64,000 bases of DNA from Kluyvera genomosp. 3 (GCA_002211745.1 CP022114.1:744001-808000); one strand, 5' to 3'; positions 53,011-63,912 are shown, counted from the stretch's first letter. Made by a program: numbers and translations. Notes: a model not told the origin generated them from the letters alone.

Positions 53011-53715
53011 TTATTTTTTTGTGTAATCACGCGCACCAAAAATCGCGGTGCCAATGCGTACCATTGTACTACCTGCCGCAACAGCGGCTTCCATGTCGTC
53101 AGACATGCCCAGAGATAGCGTGTCTACGGTCGGGTAGTCTGCTTTCAGTCGCGCGAATGCTACAGCCATTTCGCGGGCAACGGCAAACTGCCGGTCGTAC
53201 TCTTTTTCCGGCGCGGGAATCGCCATCAGGCCGCGCAGGCAGACATTCGGCAGGGCGGCAATGTCGGCCGCCAGCGGGTCAAGCTCGGCCAGCGGAATGC
53301 CTGATTTGCTCTGCTCATCGCTGATGTTGATTTGAATCAGCACGTTGAGCGGCGGCAAGTTGGCCGGACGCTGCTCGCTTAAGCGAACGGCAATTTTCAG
53401 CCGGTCTACGGTGTGGCACCAGTCGAAGTGCTCGGCAACCAGACGACTTTTATTGGACTGCAGTGGGCCAATAAAGTGCCATTGCAACGAGGTGATTCCC
53501 TGCTCGCGAAAGTGGAGAATTTTCTCTACCCCTTCCTGAACGTAGTTTTCACCAAATGCGGTCTGGCCCGCAGCAACGGCTTCTTCGACAGCGCTCGCAG
53601 GTTTTGTTTTACTCACTGCAAGCAGCGTTACTTCTTCTGAATCCCGGCCGCAACGCGCTGCTGCCGCTGAGATTTTCTCCCTGACCTGTGCCAGGTTATG
53701 CGCAATATCGTTCAT
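53011..53715 (-). CDS. yggS: YggS, PLP homeostasis protein
   Basis: YggS (PLPBP) binds pyridoxal phosphate and affects PLP balance and amino-acid pools; it has no known enzyme activity. The 234-residue barrel protein has LLAVSKTKPASAVEEAVAAG with the PLP lysine, FGENYVQEGVEKI, WHFIGPLQSNKSR and LSLGMSDDMEAAVAAGSTMVRIG. The ATG at 53715 matches E. coli; longer upstream codons are ignored. First gene of the yggS-T-U-rdgB-hemW operon, divergent from yggR. Intact frame. Confidence 0.95.
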   Translation of the reverse strand: MNDIAHNLAQVREKISAAAARCGRDSEEVTLLAVSKTKPASAVEEAVAAGQTAFGENYVQEGVEKILHFREQGITSLQWHFIGPLQSNKSRLVAEHFDWCHTVDRLKIAVRLSEQRPANLPPLNVLIQINISDEQSKSGIPLAELDPLAADIAALPNVCLRGLMAIPAPEKEYDRQFAVAREMAVAFARLKADYPTVDTLSLGMSDDMEAAVAAGSTMVRIGTAIFGARDYTKK

Positions 53716-53731
53716 ATGGGCTGGTGGGTCT

Positions 53732-54710
53732 ATGGATATACAAGAAATCGTGGCGCTTAGTGTAAAGCATAATGTCTCGGATCTACACCTGTGTAGCAGC
53801 GCAAACGCGCGCTGGCGCAGGGAGGGTAAGCTGGAAATTGCGCCGTTTACTGCCCGGATCCCGAAGTATTGATGGCCAGTTGGCTGAGTGAGAGTCAGCA
53901 GCAGGCGTGGCAACGACATCGGCAGCTTGATTTTTCCGTCTCGCTTCCCGGCTGTCCACGATTACGTGCCAGTGCGTTTGCCCACAGCCATGGGTCATCG
54001 TTGGTACTACGCATTCTGCCCACACAGTGTCCGACGCTTGCTGAACTGCATACGCCGGTTGCTCTGGCTGAGATGTTAAACGAAGAAAGCGGATTGATTC
54101 TGGTGACCGGGGCAACGGGTAGCGGTAAATCGACCACGCTGGCGGCGATGGTCGACCACCTCAATCATCATCTGGCGGGCATATTCTGACGCTGGAAGAT
54201 CCGGTTGAGTTTCTGCATGCCAGCGAAGGCTGCCTGATTCAGCAACGGGAAGTCGGGCAGCATACAGCCTCTTTCGCGGAGGCGCTGCGGGTGGCGTTAC
54301 GTCAGGATCCGGATGTCATTCTGCTTGGCGAGCTGCGCGATAGCGAGACGATTCGCCTGGCGCTGACGGCGGCAGAGACCGGCCATCTGGTGCTGGCGAC
54401 GCTGCATACGCGCGGCGCCGCGCAGGCGATCGAACGTTTGGTTGATGTGTTTCCTGCTCAGGAAAAAGAGCCGGTTCGCAACCAGCTTGCCAGCAGTCTC
54501 TGCGCGGTGCTGGCGCAGAAGCTACAGCCTGACAGTCGGGGTGGGCGAGTGGCGCTGTTTGAAATGCTGATCAACACGCCTGCCGTCAGTAACTTGATTC
54601 GCGAGGGTAAAACGCATCAGATTGCTGGAGTGATGCAGACTGGGCTGCAAAGCGGAATGCAGACCTTCAGCCAGAGCTACCAGCAGCGAGTGAAAGCCGG
54701 GATGCTATAA
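53732..54710 (+). CDS. yggR: YggR, PilT-like T2SS/T4P-type ATPase (two frameshifts)
   Basis: A retraction-ATPase (PilT) homologue. The N-terminal part MDIQEIVALSVKHNVSDLHLC is followed by the Walker A box LVTGATGSGKSTTLAAM, the Asp box HILTLEDPVEFLH and LALTAAETGHLVLATLHT. Missing bases near 53865 and 54183 split the frame; repair gives 326 residues, the E. coli length. No pilus genes are nearby. It is divergent from yggS and ends before a hairpin terminator. Confidence 0.9.
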
Positions 54711-54778
54711 AAAGGAAAAACGTATAGTTATTCGCCAGCATGATCGTCTGGCGAGCGCCATTGAGAAACAATGAATTC

Positions 54779-54824
54779 GGCTATCACATAATTGAAGGCA
54801 AAAATGTGATGGCCGTTTTATTTT
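54779..54824 (+). terminator. Probable terminator after yggR
   Basis: GGCTATCACAT (54779-54789) pairs with ATGTGATGGCC (54804-54814) with one mismatch, followed by GTTTTATTTT. It lies 69 bases past the yggR stop. Confidence 0.6.
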
Positions 54825-55231
54825 AATATTCATCGCTGGGATAATAATCAATTTCTCTTTTTGTTTTGTAAATTTAATTATTGTCGCTGTTGCGGGGATG
54901 TACTTATTTGTAATTTCTGAGTGATTTTCAAAGGGCGGAAACAAAACTTCCTACGACGTTTATTCTAATATGGTATGAGTCATTACGCCATAGGTATGAG
55001 GGCTTTGTAATTAGTTAATTACATTGTGTTGCGTAGGCTTACAAAAAAAGGTTGATATTCTTTTGACACTTCCAAGGTCTTCGTTCTATCCTATTTATGT
55101 AATTAGGACTAATCTTATGAAATAAAGTTTCACTTGTCGGTTAGTTCTTATTATTAATGGTATTAGGTTTGCCTTTGCTTTGACTTATTAAATCACCATG
55201 ATGGTGGATATAGACTATGGAGAGTTTCAAA
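54825..55231 (+). promoter_or_regulatory. AT-rich upstream region of the CsgD-like regulator gene
   Basis: About 400 bases, markedly AT-rich against the GC-rich neighbours, without a gene. It ends with TTGACA-like TTGACACTT (55071) and TATTTATGTAAT (55091-55102), a plausible sigma-70 promoter pair. The length and composition recall the long regulated upstream region of csgD in E. coli. No specific operator is identified. Confidence 0.45.
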
Positions 55232-55884
55232 ATGTTTGAAGTAACTGAGAGTGTATCTAATTCCCGGAAGATTATCTTAATCACCCACCCGTCAGTACAA
55301 GCAAACGCGTTTGCAAACTATCTTACTGAATTACTTTCAGTTTCCGTCGATGTACATAATATCAACAAACCGCTGATGCAGCGCCTTAGCAAGGGCACTG
55401 TGGTATTGTTCGATATTGCTGTTTCCAACAAAAAACTGAACGGCATCTGGCGTGATATTATCCGCACGCAGTTTGATTCCCTCGCTTGTTAATTATTAAC
55501 AGTGCGCAGAAGTATGAATTATACGAAATGGCGCAGTGGCCAGCACTGTATGGCGTGTTCCGTCATGACGACGAAGAATCGCGCTTAATTGAGGGCGTCA
55601 AAGCGGTCTTAAACGGCGAGCAGACGGCTGAATTGAGCGTGATGCACCCAGCCATGTATGCCGTTGAACATACTCCGGAAAATCACGATAGCGTGCCGCT
55701 GACGGAACGTGAATGTGAAATTCTGAATGAATTACGTCACGGCGCGACCAATATGGATATTGCCCGTGCGTTGTTCATCAGTGAAAATACCGTTCGCACG
55801 CACCTGTATAACGTATTCCGCAAACTGAGCGTGAAGAATAGAACGCAGGCGGTAAGCTGGGCGAACGAGAATCTGCGCCACTAA
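55232..55884 (+). CDS. CsgD-like LuxR-family transcriptional regulator (one frameshift)
   Basis: The start is the ATG at 55232, with GGAG nine bases before it; from here MFEVTESVSNSRKIILIT aligns with the first residues of E. coli CsgD. The N-terminal pseudo-receiver has LFDIAVSNKKL where CsgD has LLDMMEADKKL. The C-terminal HTH (about residues 150-215; LTERECEILNELRHGATNMDIARALFISENTVRTHLYNVFRKLSVKNRTQAVSWANENL) is very close to CsgD. One missing base near 55485 restores the frame for 217 residues (CsgD 216). No csg curli genes are near it, so it is an orphan paralogue. Likely biofilm or surface control; target unknown. Confidence 0.82.
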
Positions 55885-55911
55885 TCGGCGAGCGATCTCT
55901 TCTGGCGTGTT

Positions 55912-55931
55912 CCCGGGAAATGATTCCCGGG
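55912..55931. terminator. Hairpin between convergent csgD-like gene and ruvX
   Basis: CCCGGGAA (55912-55919) pairs with TTCCCGGG (55924-55931) around ATGA, between the two stops. A short stem without a T run, so of moderate strength. Confidence 0.5.
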
Positions 55932-55941
55932 CTGCCTATGG

Positions 55942-56357
55942 CTAGTAACCCTGCTCGAAATAACTTTCCAGAATCACCACGGCTGAGGCGGAGTCAACGC
56001 TGCCTTTGTTCAACGCTCTGAATCCCCATGTTCAAACAGCCCGGCGCGAGCCTCAACGGTGCTCAGACGTTCATCATGCAGCGTAATCGGCACGCCAAAA
56101 CGTCCGTGAATTTTATTGGCAAAATTACGCGCGCGCGCGGTCAACGGTTGCTCGGTACCGTCCATATTCAGCGGGAGACCGACGATGACCGTTTCAGGCT
56201 GCCACTCTTTAAGCAGACGGGCAATGATGTTCCAGTCTGGGGTACCGTCCTGCGCCTTGATGGCGGCCAGTGGCCGGGCAGTGCCGGTAATACGTTGGCC
56301 AATCGCCACGCCGATGCTGCGCGTGCCAAAATCGAAAGCCAGCAGTGTTCCACTCAT
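55942..56357 (-). CDS. ruvX: RuvX/YqgF, RNase H-fold pre-16S rRNA nuclease (one frameshift)
   Basis: YqgF trims the 5' end of pre-16S rRNA and is essential in E. coli. It starts [20 protein letters not shown] with the catalytic Asp in the DFG motif, and has [11 protein letters not shown] and the DERLST motif. One missing G at a GGG run near 56018 joins LFEHGG to [18 protein letters not shown]; the result is 138 residues, equal to E. coli. The break in an essential gene argues for a sequencing error. The ATG overlaps the end of yqgE. Confidence 0.93.
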
Positions 56358-56920
56358 TATGCGTGCCCCGCAGCACCTGACATGGTCAGGATATTAATGC
56401 CAATCAGCTTTGCCGCTTCTTTCCAGCGTTCACCAATCGGGGTTTTAAACAGGATATTGAAATCGGCTGGCGCGGTGAGCCAGGCATTATCGAGGATCTC
56501 CTGCTCCAGCTGCCCCTTTTCCCAGGAAGCATAGCCCAGCGCGACCAGCACTTCAGACGGTTGGCGCTCGGTACCGAGGGTTTCCAGCACATCACGTGAG
56601 GTGGTGACGATCGTATTGTCGGAGATGCGGATGCTGGAAGAGAACGACGCCGGCGGCGTGTGCAGGATAAACCCGCGATCTTCTGCCAGTGGGCCGCCAA
56701 GCATGACGGGCTTATCCAGGCGAATCGACGGATCGCGAGGTTCCGGGGCGATCTTCAGTTTTTCGAGGATCCCTTCAACCTGCAAATTTTCCAGCGGTTT
56801 ATTAATAATAATGCCCATTGCTCCGTCGTCGTTGTATTCGCAGATGTAAACCACGGAACGGCGGAAGATGGGATCCTGGAGGGTTGGCATAGCAATAAGA
56901 AAATGATGCTGTAAATTCAT
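56357..56920 (-). CDS. yqgE: YqgE, UPF0301 protein
   Basis: The 187-residue product starts [20 protein letters not shown] and contains the family motif [20 protein letters not shown] and [17 protein letters not shown]0301/AlgH-like proteins have unknown function; a role with RuvX in RNA or regulatory processes is suggested by persistent gene pairing. The start is the ATG at 56920, matching E. coli. Its stop overlaps the ruvX start. Intact frame. Confidence 0.93.
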   Translation of the reverse strand: MNLQHHFLIAMPTLQDPIFRRSVVYICEYNDDGAMGIIINKPLENLQVEGILEKLKIAPEPRDPSIRLDKPVMLGGPLAEDRGFILHTPPASFSSSIRISDNTIVTTSRDVLETLGTERQPSEVLVALGYASWEKGQLEQEILDNAWLTAPADFNILFKTPIGERWKEAAKLIGINILTMSGAAGHA

Positions 56921-57054
56921 TATCAGAGGTTCTTGTCCTGTTTCAAAAAGCAGCAATGCCCAGTATGAGGGGAAAGTGCACGGCTGTCACCTGGCTTGCC
57001 TTGCTGAACGCCAGGTTGGCGGCGGGTTCCCTCCCGCCGTATTAAAGCAACGTA

Positions 57055-58001
57055 CTATTTTTGCAGACGTTTTTCGATCGCATCCATCAGCATGCCGGTG
57101 ATGGAAATCGGATATTCCGCTTCGATTTCACGCACGCAGGTCGGGCTGGTGACGTTAATTTCCGTCAGGCGATCGCCAATGATGTCCAGGCCAACGAAGA
57201 TAAGGCCTTTGGCTTTCAGCGTCGGGCCGACTTTACGGGCGATAGCCCAGTCGCTTTCGCTGAGCGGACGCGGTTCGCCACGACCACCGGCGGCCAGGTT
57301 GCCGCGCGTTTCACCACCCTGCGGAATACGGGCCAGGCAGTAAGGCACCGGCTCGCCGTCGATGACCAGCACGCGCTTATCGCCATCTTTGATGGCCGGT
57401 AGGTAGTTCTGCGCCATGCAGTAGCGGCTGCCCAGCTCGGTCAGGGTCTCGGCGATAACGCCAATGTTCGGATCGCCTTCCTTCACGCGGAAGATCGACG
57501 CGCCGCCCATGCCGTCCAGCGGCTTCATGATGATGTCGCCGTGTTTTTCCCAGAAGGCTTTCAGCTGCGCTTTGTTGCGGGTGACCAGCGTTTCCGGGTC
57601 AGGTCGGAGAACCACGCGGTGAACAGCTTCTCGTTACAGTCGCGCAGGCTCTGCGGTTTGTTGACGATAAGCGTCCCTTTCTCTTCTGCGCGTTCCAGAA
57701 TGTAGGTGGCGTAGATAAATTCGGTGTCGAACGGCGGATCTTTACGCATCAGGATAACTTCGAGGTCGGCGAGTTTAATATCCTGCTCGCTGCCGAACTC
57801 GTACCATTTGTCGTAGTTCTGCTCAACGCTCAGCAGACGTGTACGGGCGTGGGATTCACCGTTGATCAGGTAAAGATCGTTCATCTCCATATAGTGGAGT
57901 TCATAGCCGCGACGCTGTGCTTCCAGCAGCATAGCGAAGCTGGTGTCTTTCTTGATGTTGATGCTTGCGATGGGATCCATCACGATGCCGAGCTTGATCA
58001 T
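57055..58001 (-). CDS. gshB: Glutathione synthetase (one frameshift)
   Basis: GshB adds glycine to gamma-glutamylcysteine using ATP. It starts MIKLGIVMDPIASINIKKDT; the ATP-grasp domain has IIMKPLDGMGGASIFRV, LPAIKDGDKRVLVIDGEP and NVTSPTCVREIE. One missing base near 57600 splits it between FTAWFSDL and TPETLVTRNKAQLKAFWE; repair gives 315 residues, the E. coli length. It lies 12 bases after rsmE. It supplies glutathione to the gss and yghU systems seen at the left of the window. Confidence 0.94.
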
Positions 58002-58013
58002 TATTGTTCTCCT

Positions 58014-58745
58014 TTAACCCAAGTCACCAAAGCGCACCTGCAGTGCGGTGATGGCGGTGAGTGCGGTAGTCTCTGTGCGCAAAACGCGAGGCCCCAACAG
58101 AATATCAGTAAACTGGTAGCGTGCGGTCATGGCAATTTCATCCGCCGACAGGCCGCCTTCCGGGCCAATCAGCAGACGCACGCGTTCCACCGGCAGCGGC
58201 AGCGTGTTGATGCTGGCGCTGGCGCGCGGGTGCAGGTTGAGCTTTAGCGCATCGTCCTGCTCGGCGCACCATGCCTCAACGTCCATCGCCGGGCGAATCT
58301 CCGGAACCTGGTTGCGACCGCACTGCTCGCAGGCGGCAATCGCGATTTTTTGCCACTGCTGAATCTTCTTATTCAGACGCTCGGCATCCAGTTTAACCCC
58401 GCAGCGCTCGGAAAAAAGTGGCGTAATGAGGCTTACACCCAGTTCTATCGATTTCTGGATAGTGAATTCCATTTTATCGCCGCGCGACATCACCTGACCG
58501 AGGTGAATATGGATGGGAGATTCTCGGTCGTCGAGGGCGCTGCTCTGGATTTCAACCGTCACGTTCTTTTTACCGGCGTCGGTGATCACGGCATCAAAGA
58601 CGTGGTTGCTGCCATCAAATAGCTGGATGGCCTGGCCTTTACCCATGCGCAAAACGCGCCCGACGTGATTCGCCGCATCTTCGCATAGGGCAACCTGCGT
58701 GCCGACGGTGAGTGATTCTGGGTGATAGATGCGAGGGATGCGCAT
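58014..58745 (-). CDS. rsmE: 16S rRNA (uracil1498-N3)-methyltransferase
   Basis: RsmE methylates U1498 of 16S rRNA with SAM. The 243-residue SPOUT protein starts [20 protein letters not shown] and ends with the knot region [19 protein letters not shown] and [21 protein letters not shown]. The start matches E. coli in length; upstream in-frame codons are not homologous. It is followed by gshB. Intact frame. Confidence 0.95.
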   Translation of the reverse strand: MRIPRIYHPESLTVGTQVALCEDAANHVGRVLRMGKGQAIQLFDGSNHVFDAVITDAGKKNVTVEIQSSALDDRESPIHIHLGQVMSRGDKMEFTIQKSIELGVSLITPLFSERCGVKLDAERLNKKIQQWQKIAIAACEQCGRNQVPEIRPAMDVEAWCAEQDDALKLNLHPRASASINTLPLPVERVRLLIGPEGGLSADEIAMTARYQFTDILLGPRVLRTETTALTAITALQVRFGDLG

Positions 58746-58822
58746 AGTCTGAATTCCATCTGTGGCTAAGCCCTCTCCGCCGGGAGAGGGCAGGGCAAAA
58801 TAACAATTGCCGCTAGTGTAGG

Positions 58823-59529
58823 TTAGCTCTTTTGCGCCTGGCAAGCCTGTAGCACATATGGATTATGGTTGCCCTGAATTTTGGCGATGCGCTGGTCGCG
58901 TTCGCACTCCCATTGGCTAACGGATACATTTTGTTCCAGGCGTTGAACAGCTGAGTTTGCTGGCGGGAAAGGGTCAGCTGATAGCGGTCGCGCATATAGA
59001 AGTAGATGCGCGCGATGGCGCCGCGTGAACGTTCTGGCGGCTCGGCGACTTTCTCTTTAAAGTCGACCTTCATCGCGCACTGGCCATACTGACCTTCGCC
59101 GCCGTTCCACTGCCCGTACATAAAGTTGCCGCGATCGCCGTTCACCTCACCGACGGCGGGCTGCAGGTTATGCATATCGCTCTCCATCTTGCGGTATTCC
59201 GGATCTTTGGCGCAGTTTTTCCGTCCGCCATCCTGCCAGCACTGGCGCTGGTGGCCGAACTGCCACGCCGGAACGACGTGTTCCCACTCGACGCGGCTGG
59301 CGCGGTTTTCATTTTTACGCACTTTATAACCGCAGGATTCCAGATCGATAACACCCTTCTTACCCTGCCAGTTAATTTTACAGCCGCAGTAGAAATCGCC
59401 GGGAACGTCGCTATTGACTTTTACGCCCGCGCTTTTCGCCTGGGAAAAGCTGTTAATACCCTCGGCTAAGGCCTGCCCGGAGAGTGCTGCCGCCACAAAC
59501 GCCACGGCAAAAGACAAATTACGGTACAT
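58823..59529 (-). CDS. endA: Periplasmic endonuclease I (one frameshift near the end)
   Basis: EndA is a periplasmic non-specific double-strand DNase. A signal peptide (1-22) ends ALAEG. The His-Me finger region [20 protein letters not shown] contains the catalytic His, and [12 protein letters not shown] the metal Asn. One missing G near 58917 restores [22 protein letters not shown] and the final eight-cysteine pattern (ending QACQAQKS). Repaired length is 235 residues, equal to E. coli. Upstream neighbour sprT is as in E. coli. Confidence 0.93.
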
Positions 59530-59623
59530 CACGAACTCCATCTCAAAACGAGCCCGCAACGTAGCGAATGTGGTTGTCAGATGCAATCAGTCAGGTCAGA
59601 AAACTTCCAGATATTTCCGTTAG

Positions 59624-60122
59624 TTACATTTCGGCAACTAATGGTTCGCCGCAGTGGACGCAGCGGTAGGTGGCTTCACCACGCACCACGCGATTATGGC
59701 GGCGGACGGTGAGCTGATGCTGCTGGCAGCGGCAGCGATAGGGGAAGGTATTTTTACGTACCGATTCCAGCTCGAACTGATGGGTGCGCCGCGCGGGTAC
59801 GCCGAGCACGCTTTCCATCATCCATTTCCACTCTTTACCGTGCGGCGCGACGCGGCCAAAGTGTTTCCACACCAGCAGATGCGCCAGTTCGTGCGGCACC
59901 ACTTCATCAATAAACGCCTGCTGGTTTTCCTGTAACAACACGGGATTGAGCCGAATTTCATACTGCTGTAGCCAGGCGGTTCCCGCAGAAGTGCCGCGCT
60001 GCTGATAGACCAGCTTCGGTTCAGGGTAGTTACGCCCAGCGCCAGGTTAGCCTGAGCGAGTTTTTCCCGCAGGCTGCGCATGACGTTTTGCTGGATGGCG
60101 ATAGGAATTCGAGGGTTTTCAT
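59624..60122 (-). CDS. sprT: SprT metalloprotease-like protein (two frameshifts)
   Basis: SprT is a zinc-metalloprotease-fold protein of unknown bacterial role, with [13 protein letters not shown] (HExxH) in the middle and a C-terminal zinc ribbon ([16 protein letters not shown]...[10 protein letters not shown]). The start ATG at 60122 gives [12 protein letters not shown] after adding one base near 60113; a second missing base near 60026 restores [17 protein letters not shown]. The length is 166 residues (E. coli 165). Between endA and galP as in E. coli. Confidence 0.9.
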
Positions 60123-60198
60123 AACGGCTGAGAATAAAACGTGACGCGGGAGGTGCAAGAAGAAGCTTCCTCCCTGGCGGGAGGAAGCGGGGTGAAGG

Positions 60199-61592
60199 TT
60201 AGTCGCGAGCGCCAATTTCACGCAGTGGACGGCCTTGCATCAGGTTACGTTCAATATGTTCCAGAGAGACGTTTTTGGTTTCCGGAATCAGCCACAGGGT
60301 CAGGAAGATGAACAGTACGTTCAGACCACCGTAAACCAGAAGGTGTTGGCGCTACCCAGCGAGTTCAGCATGGTCAGGAAGGTTGCGCCGACGATCATGT
60401 TCGCAATCCAGTTAGTGGCGGTAGAGCAGGTGATACCGAAATCGCGGCCTTTCAGCGGCTGGATTTCAGAGCACAGTACCCAAATCAGCGGACCGGCGCT
60501 CATGGCGAAGCCAACGATAAACATCAGCAGCATCAGCACGGCGAAGTACTGGGCAACGGCGGAGTGGATACCGATATGCATCATGGAGCCCAGCACGCCC
60601 ATGCCCACGGCCATCACGATAAAGCCGAGGATAAGGGTAGGTTTACGACCCCAGCGGTCAACCAGACCAATCGCGATAAAGGTCGCCAGCACGTTGGTCA
60701 GGCCAACGATAACGGTACCCCACATCTGCTCGGTGGTGTTGGTGTAGCCCGCCAGTTCAAAGATTTTCGGCGCGTAGTACATGATGACGTTCATACCGGT
60801 GAACTGTTGCATCACCTGCAGCAGTACGCCGAGGAACACCGCGCGACGGAAGTTGCTGTTCTCTTTAAACAGCGCCCAGCCGCTCTGCTTCACCTTCAGG
60901 CTTTCGCGGATTTCATCCAGCTCACGTTTGGCTTCGGCGCTGGTATCACGCAGACGCATCAGTACGCGTTCTGCATCGTTAAAGCGACGTTTCGCCGCGA
61001 ACCAGCGTGGGCTGTCCGGCAGGAAGATAACGCCAATCAGCAGCAGCACCGCAGGGATGATGATGACACCCAGCATCCAGCGCCATGCGCCGCTGTAGCT
61101 GAAGGCGGTATCGGACAGGTACGCGCCGAGAATACCGATAGTAATCATCAGCTGGTACATGGAAATCATGCTGCCGCGGATTTTTTCCGGCGCGATTTCA
61201 GACAGATACAGCGGGGCGGTGTAGGAGGCCACACCCACTGCCAGACCGAGCAGTACGCGGGAAATCAGCAGTACTTCAACGTTCGGCGCCGCGGCGGAGA
61301 ACAGGGAACCGGCGACAAACAGGATCGCACCGATCATCAGGCTTTTCTTACGGCCCAGCTTGAAGGAGAGCCAGCCGCTGCCGACGGCACCGACGGCGGC
61401 ACCGAACATCATCGAGCTAACCACCCATTCCTGCGTATGGGCACTGAGTTGGAAATCGGTCGTAATAAACGGTAGGGCACCGGCAATAACGCCGATATCA
61501 AGGCCGAACAGCAGTCCGGCCAGTGCCGCCAGAAAACAGACAAAGAAGGTCATTGTCTTGTTCGAGCGACCCTGTTTTTTATTGTTAGGCAT
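60199..61592 (-). CDS. galP: Galactose:H+ symporter GalP (one frameshift)
   Basis: GalP imports galactose and other hexoses. It has 12 membrane segments and the sugar-transporter motifs GRKKSLMIG and [11 protein letters not shown], and [13 protein letters not shown] and [11 protein letters not shown]. One missing base near 60330 splits it; repair restores [23 protein letters not shown] and gives 464 residues, equal to E. coli. CRP and GalR/GalS sites are visible upstream. Confidence 0.94.
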
Positions 61593-61655
61593 GATGCTCT
61601 CCATTGAGTCATTGATTCTATCGATGCTTAGGGTAGGAGACTACGTAGTAAAAAA

Positions 61656-61691
61656 ATGTGATAACAATCACGACTGTGTAATCGGTTACAC
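61656..61691 (-). promoter_or_regulatory. CRP site and GalR/GalS operator upstream of galP
   Basis: TGTGA-TAACAA-TCACG (61657-61672) is close to the CRP consensus. GTGTAA-TCGG-TTACAC (61676-61691) is a perfect palindrome of the GalR/GalS type. Both lie 65-100 bases upstream of the galP start, where these proteins act in E. coli. Confidence 0.75.
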
Positions 61692-61927
61692 TGGCATTCA
61701 TGTTATGTATGAGTTAAATAACAATTAAATCATATATATGTGTTTATTTTAGTCGGTGATAAAAAAACGATAATGAGATTTTACTGAAACATAACGCAGT
61801 AAGGTGAAATGACTGTTTCAGTCACGCTATGAAAGGCTTGCCGAATGGAACGCACCAATGTGTAATCGCTTTCATGAAAGTGTTTTGAAATGTAAATTGA
61901 TACGTAGAGAGGCTGAATAGCAGGCAT

Positions 61928-61954
61928 AAAAAAGCCAGCGCGAGGCTGGCTTTT
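61928..61954 (-). terminator. Rho-independent terminator of metK
   Basis: On the minus strand the hairpin formed by 61945-61954 (AAAAGCCAGC on the minus strand) and 61930-61939, loop of five bases, is followed by a run of six T. It lies just past the metK stop. The rest of the 300-bp gap to galP is AT-rich and holds the galP regulatory sites. Confidence 0.85.
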
Positions 61955-61970
61955 ATCGAAGGGAGGGCGC

Positions 61971-63125
61971 TTATTTCAGGCCAGCCGCTTCGCGCAGCTG
62001 AGCTGCTTTGTCGGTTTTTTCCCATGGGAAAGTTTCGCGACCGAAGTGACCGTAAGCTGCCGTCTCTTTGTAGATCGGGTGCAGCAGATCCAGCATCTGG
62101 ATCAGGCCGTAAGGACGCAGATCGAAGAACTCGCGAACCAGACCAATCAACTGCTCAGCCGGTACTTTTTCGGTACCGAAAGTTTCCACCATGATGGAGG
62201 TCGGTTCAGCTACGCCGATAGCGTAGGAAACCTGAATTTCGCAACGATCAGCCAGGCCTGCGGCAACGATGTTTTTCGCTACATAACGCGCAGCATACGC
62301 CGCAGAACGGTCAACTTTTGATGGATCTTTACCGGAGAACGCGCCGCCGCCGTGACGAGCCATGCCGCCGTAGGTATCCACGATGATCTTACGACCGGTC
62401 AGGCCACAGTCGCCCATTGGGCCGCCGATAACGAAACGACCGGTTGGGTTGATAAAGAATTTGGTGGAGGCATTCAGCCATTCGGTCGGCAGAACCGGCT
62501 TGATGATCTCTTCCATCACCGCTTCCTGCAGCGATTTTTGATCGATGCTTTCTGAATGCTGAGTGGACAGAACGACAGCATCAATACCGACAATTTTGCC
62601 ATCGTCGTACTGGAAGGTGACCTGGCTTTTCGCGTCCGGACGCAGCCACGGCAGGGTGCCGTTTTTACGCACTTCAGCCTGACGCTGCACCAGACGGTGG
62701 GCGTAGGTGATTGGCGCTGGCATCAGCACGTCGGTTTCGTTGGTGGCATAGCCAAACATCAGGCCCTGGTCGCCCGCGCCCTGTTCCAGCGGATCGGCAC
62801 GGTCAACGCCCTGGTTGATGTCCGGGGATTGTTTACCAATCGCGCTCAGTACGGCACAAGAATTGGCATCAAAGCCCATATCAGAATGCACATAGCCAAT
62901 TTCGCGAACGGTGTTACGGGTGATCTCTTCGATATCAACCCATGCGCTGGTGGTGATTTCACCGCCGACCAGCACCATACCGGTTTTGACGTAAGTTTCG
63001 CACGCTACGCGGGCTTTCGGATCCTGCTCGAGGATGGCGTCCAGCACGGCGTCGGAAATTTGGTCTGCGATTTTGTCAGGATGCCCTTCGGATACAGACT
63101 CGGACGTAAAAAGGTGTTTTGCCAT
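61971..63125 (-). CDS. metK: S-adenosylmethionine synthetase
   Basis: MetK makes SAM from methionine and ATP; essential. The 384-residue product starts [20 protein letters not shown] and has [15 protein letters not shown] and [19 protein letters not shown], the family signatures. The start matches E. coli; an ATG four codons upstream is not used. Intact, so not all genes suffer from the missing-base problem. A MetJ-type operator lies upstream. Confidence 0.97.
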   Translation of the reverse strand: MAKHLFTSESVSEGHPDKIADQISDAVLDAILEQDPKARVACETYVKTGMVLVGGEITTSAWVDIEEITRNTVREIGYVHSDMGFDANSCAVLSAIGKQSPDINQGVDRADPLEQGAGDQGLMFGYATNETDVLMPAPITYAHRLVQRQAEVRKNGTLPWLRPDAKSQVTFQYDDGKIVGIDAVVLSTQHSESIDQKSLQEAVMEEIIKPVLPTEWLNASTKFFINPTGRFVIGGPMGDCGLTGRKIIVDTYGGMARHGGGAFSGKDPSKVDRSAAYAARYVAKNIVAAGLADRCEIQVSYAIGVAEPTSIMVETFGTEKVPAEQLIGLVREFFDLRPYGLIQMLDLLHPIYKETAAYGHFGRETFPWEKTDKAAQLREAAGLK

Positions 63126-63772
63126 ATTTAATATCACCCAATGAGAATTTGGTTAGCTCAAACTGTTGTATTGAATAATCACGATGGAAGATTATACCAC
63201 GGACTTAAGGGTTGCCGTCACTGGCAGTCTGAGTGTTAATCGGTATAGATGGATTAACATCTGGACGGCTATTTTAGGTCACATCTTCACCTCAATGCCA
63301 GTTTTTTTTGAGATAGCTCGCATTCTGTTGCAACTGAGATTGGAAATTTTTCCTGACACCGGCGGCAAGCTGCACATTTATATTTTGCATTTTAGGTGGG
63401 TTATCGGTATAAAACGCCGCGCGCGGCTCATACAAAAAAGCACACGTCATTTTTCGTGTTGCCACTTCCAGCCGGGCTAAGACTTTTGCTTTGGCTTGAG
63501 GTACGTCTTTTGGGGCGGCCGTGGAGGTGATACGAGATAATGAACCGTTGTATTCTGCTGATTCTACCGTGCCGTTCTGGCGCGAATATGTTCCCGCAAC
63601 CCGCCATTCTGCTTTGCATACCAGCCGATGTTATACCCATTTCGGCGCTTCTCAGGACTCCCGAGCCGGTAGGTAACGGAACACTGAACAAGGGCGCTCT
63701 TGTCACGGCAAGGGTTTTCTCGTGGTTTCGCTGAACCGTCATACCCGGTTCAGGTGCGTGTTTTACAATGAT
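63126..63772. other. Intergenic region between divergent metK and yqgB-speA
   Basis: The 647 bases hold the metK promoter region with met boxes at its left, and the long leader of the yqgB-speA unit at its right. Open frames here (for example 63428-63826 on the minus strand) have no ribosome site or recognisable product and are not called. I identify no further element. Confidence 0.5.
63239..63270 (-). promoter_or_regulatory. Tandem MetJ (met box) operator of metK
   Basis: Four in-phase 8-mers read on the plus strand, ATCGGTAT, AGATGGAT, TAACATCT and GGACGGCT, match the met box AGACGTCT at 4, 5, 5 and 6 of 8 positions. MetJ operators are tandem imperfect boxes, and metK is a known MetJ target. 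The site is about 115-145 bases upstream of the metK ATG. Confidence 0.5.
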
Positions 63773-63904
63773 ATGAAAAAGAAACCGGTCGCACAGTCGC
63801 TGCGTCAGCATGTTCTGCTGCCTCATCGGGCTGTTTATGGGTTGTTATCGCAACGTCACGCTGCGATAGTAGTTAACTGTTTTACACTTGTTATAAATAA
63901 TTGA
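63773..63904 (+). CDS. yqgB: YqgB, small protein upstream of speA, 43 aa
   Basis: The 43-residue product MKKKPVAQSLRQHVLLPHRA, then VYGLLSQRHAAIVVNCFTLVINN, matches E. coli YqgB at most positions, including the AIVVNCFTL core. The start is the ATG at 63773; an ATG further upstream is not homologous. YqgB has been linked to acid adaptation, with no known mechanism. Its stop is eight bases before the speA ATG, so the two are cotranscribed. Confidence 0.85.
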   Translation: MKKKPVAQSLRQHVLLPHRAVYGLLSQRHAAIVVNCFTLVINN

Positions 63905-63912
63905 GGTTCGCT

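Noticed and set aside
63428-63826. 132-codon minus-strand frame in the metK-speA gap
   Set aside because: Overlaps yqgB on the other strand, has no ribosome site and no homology I recognise.
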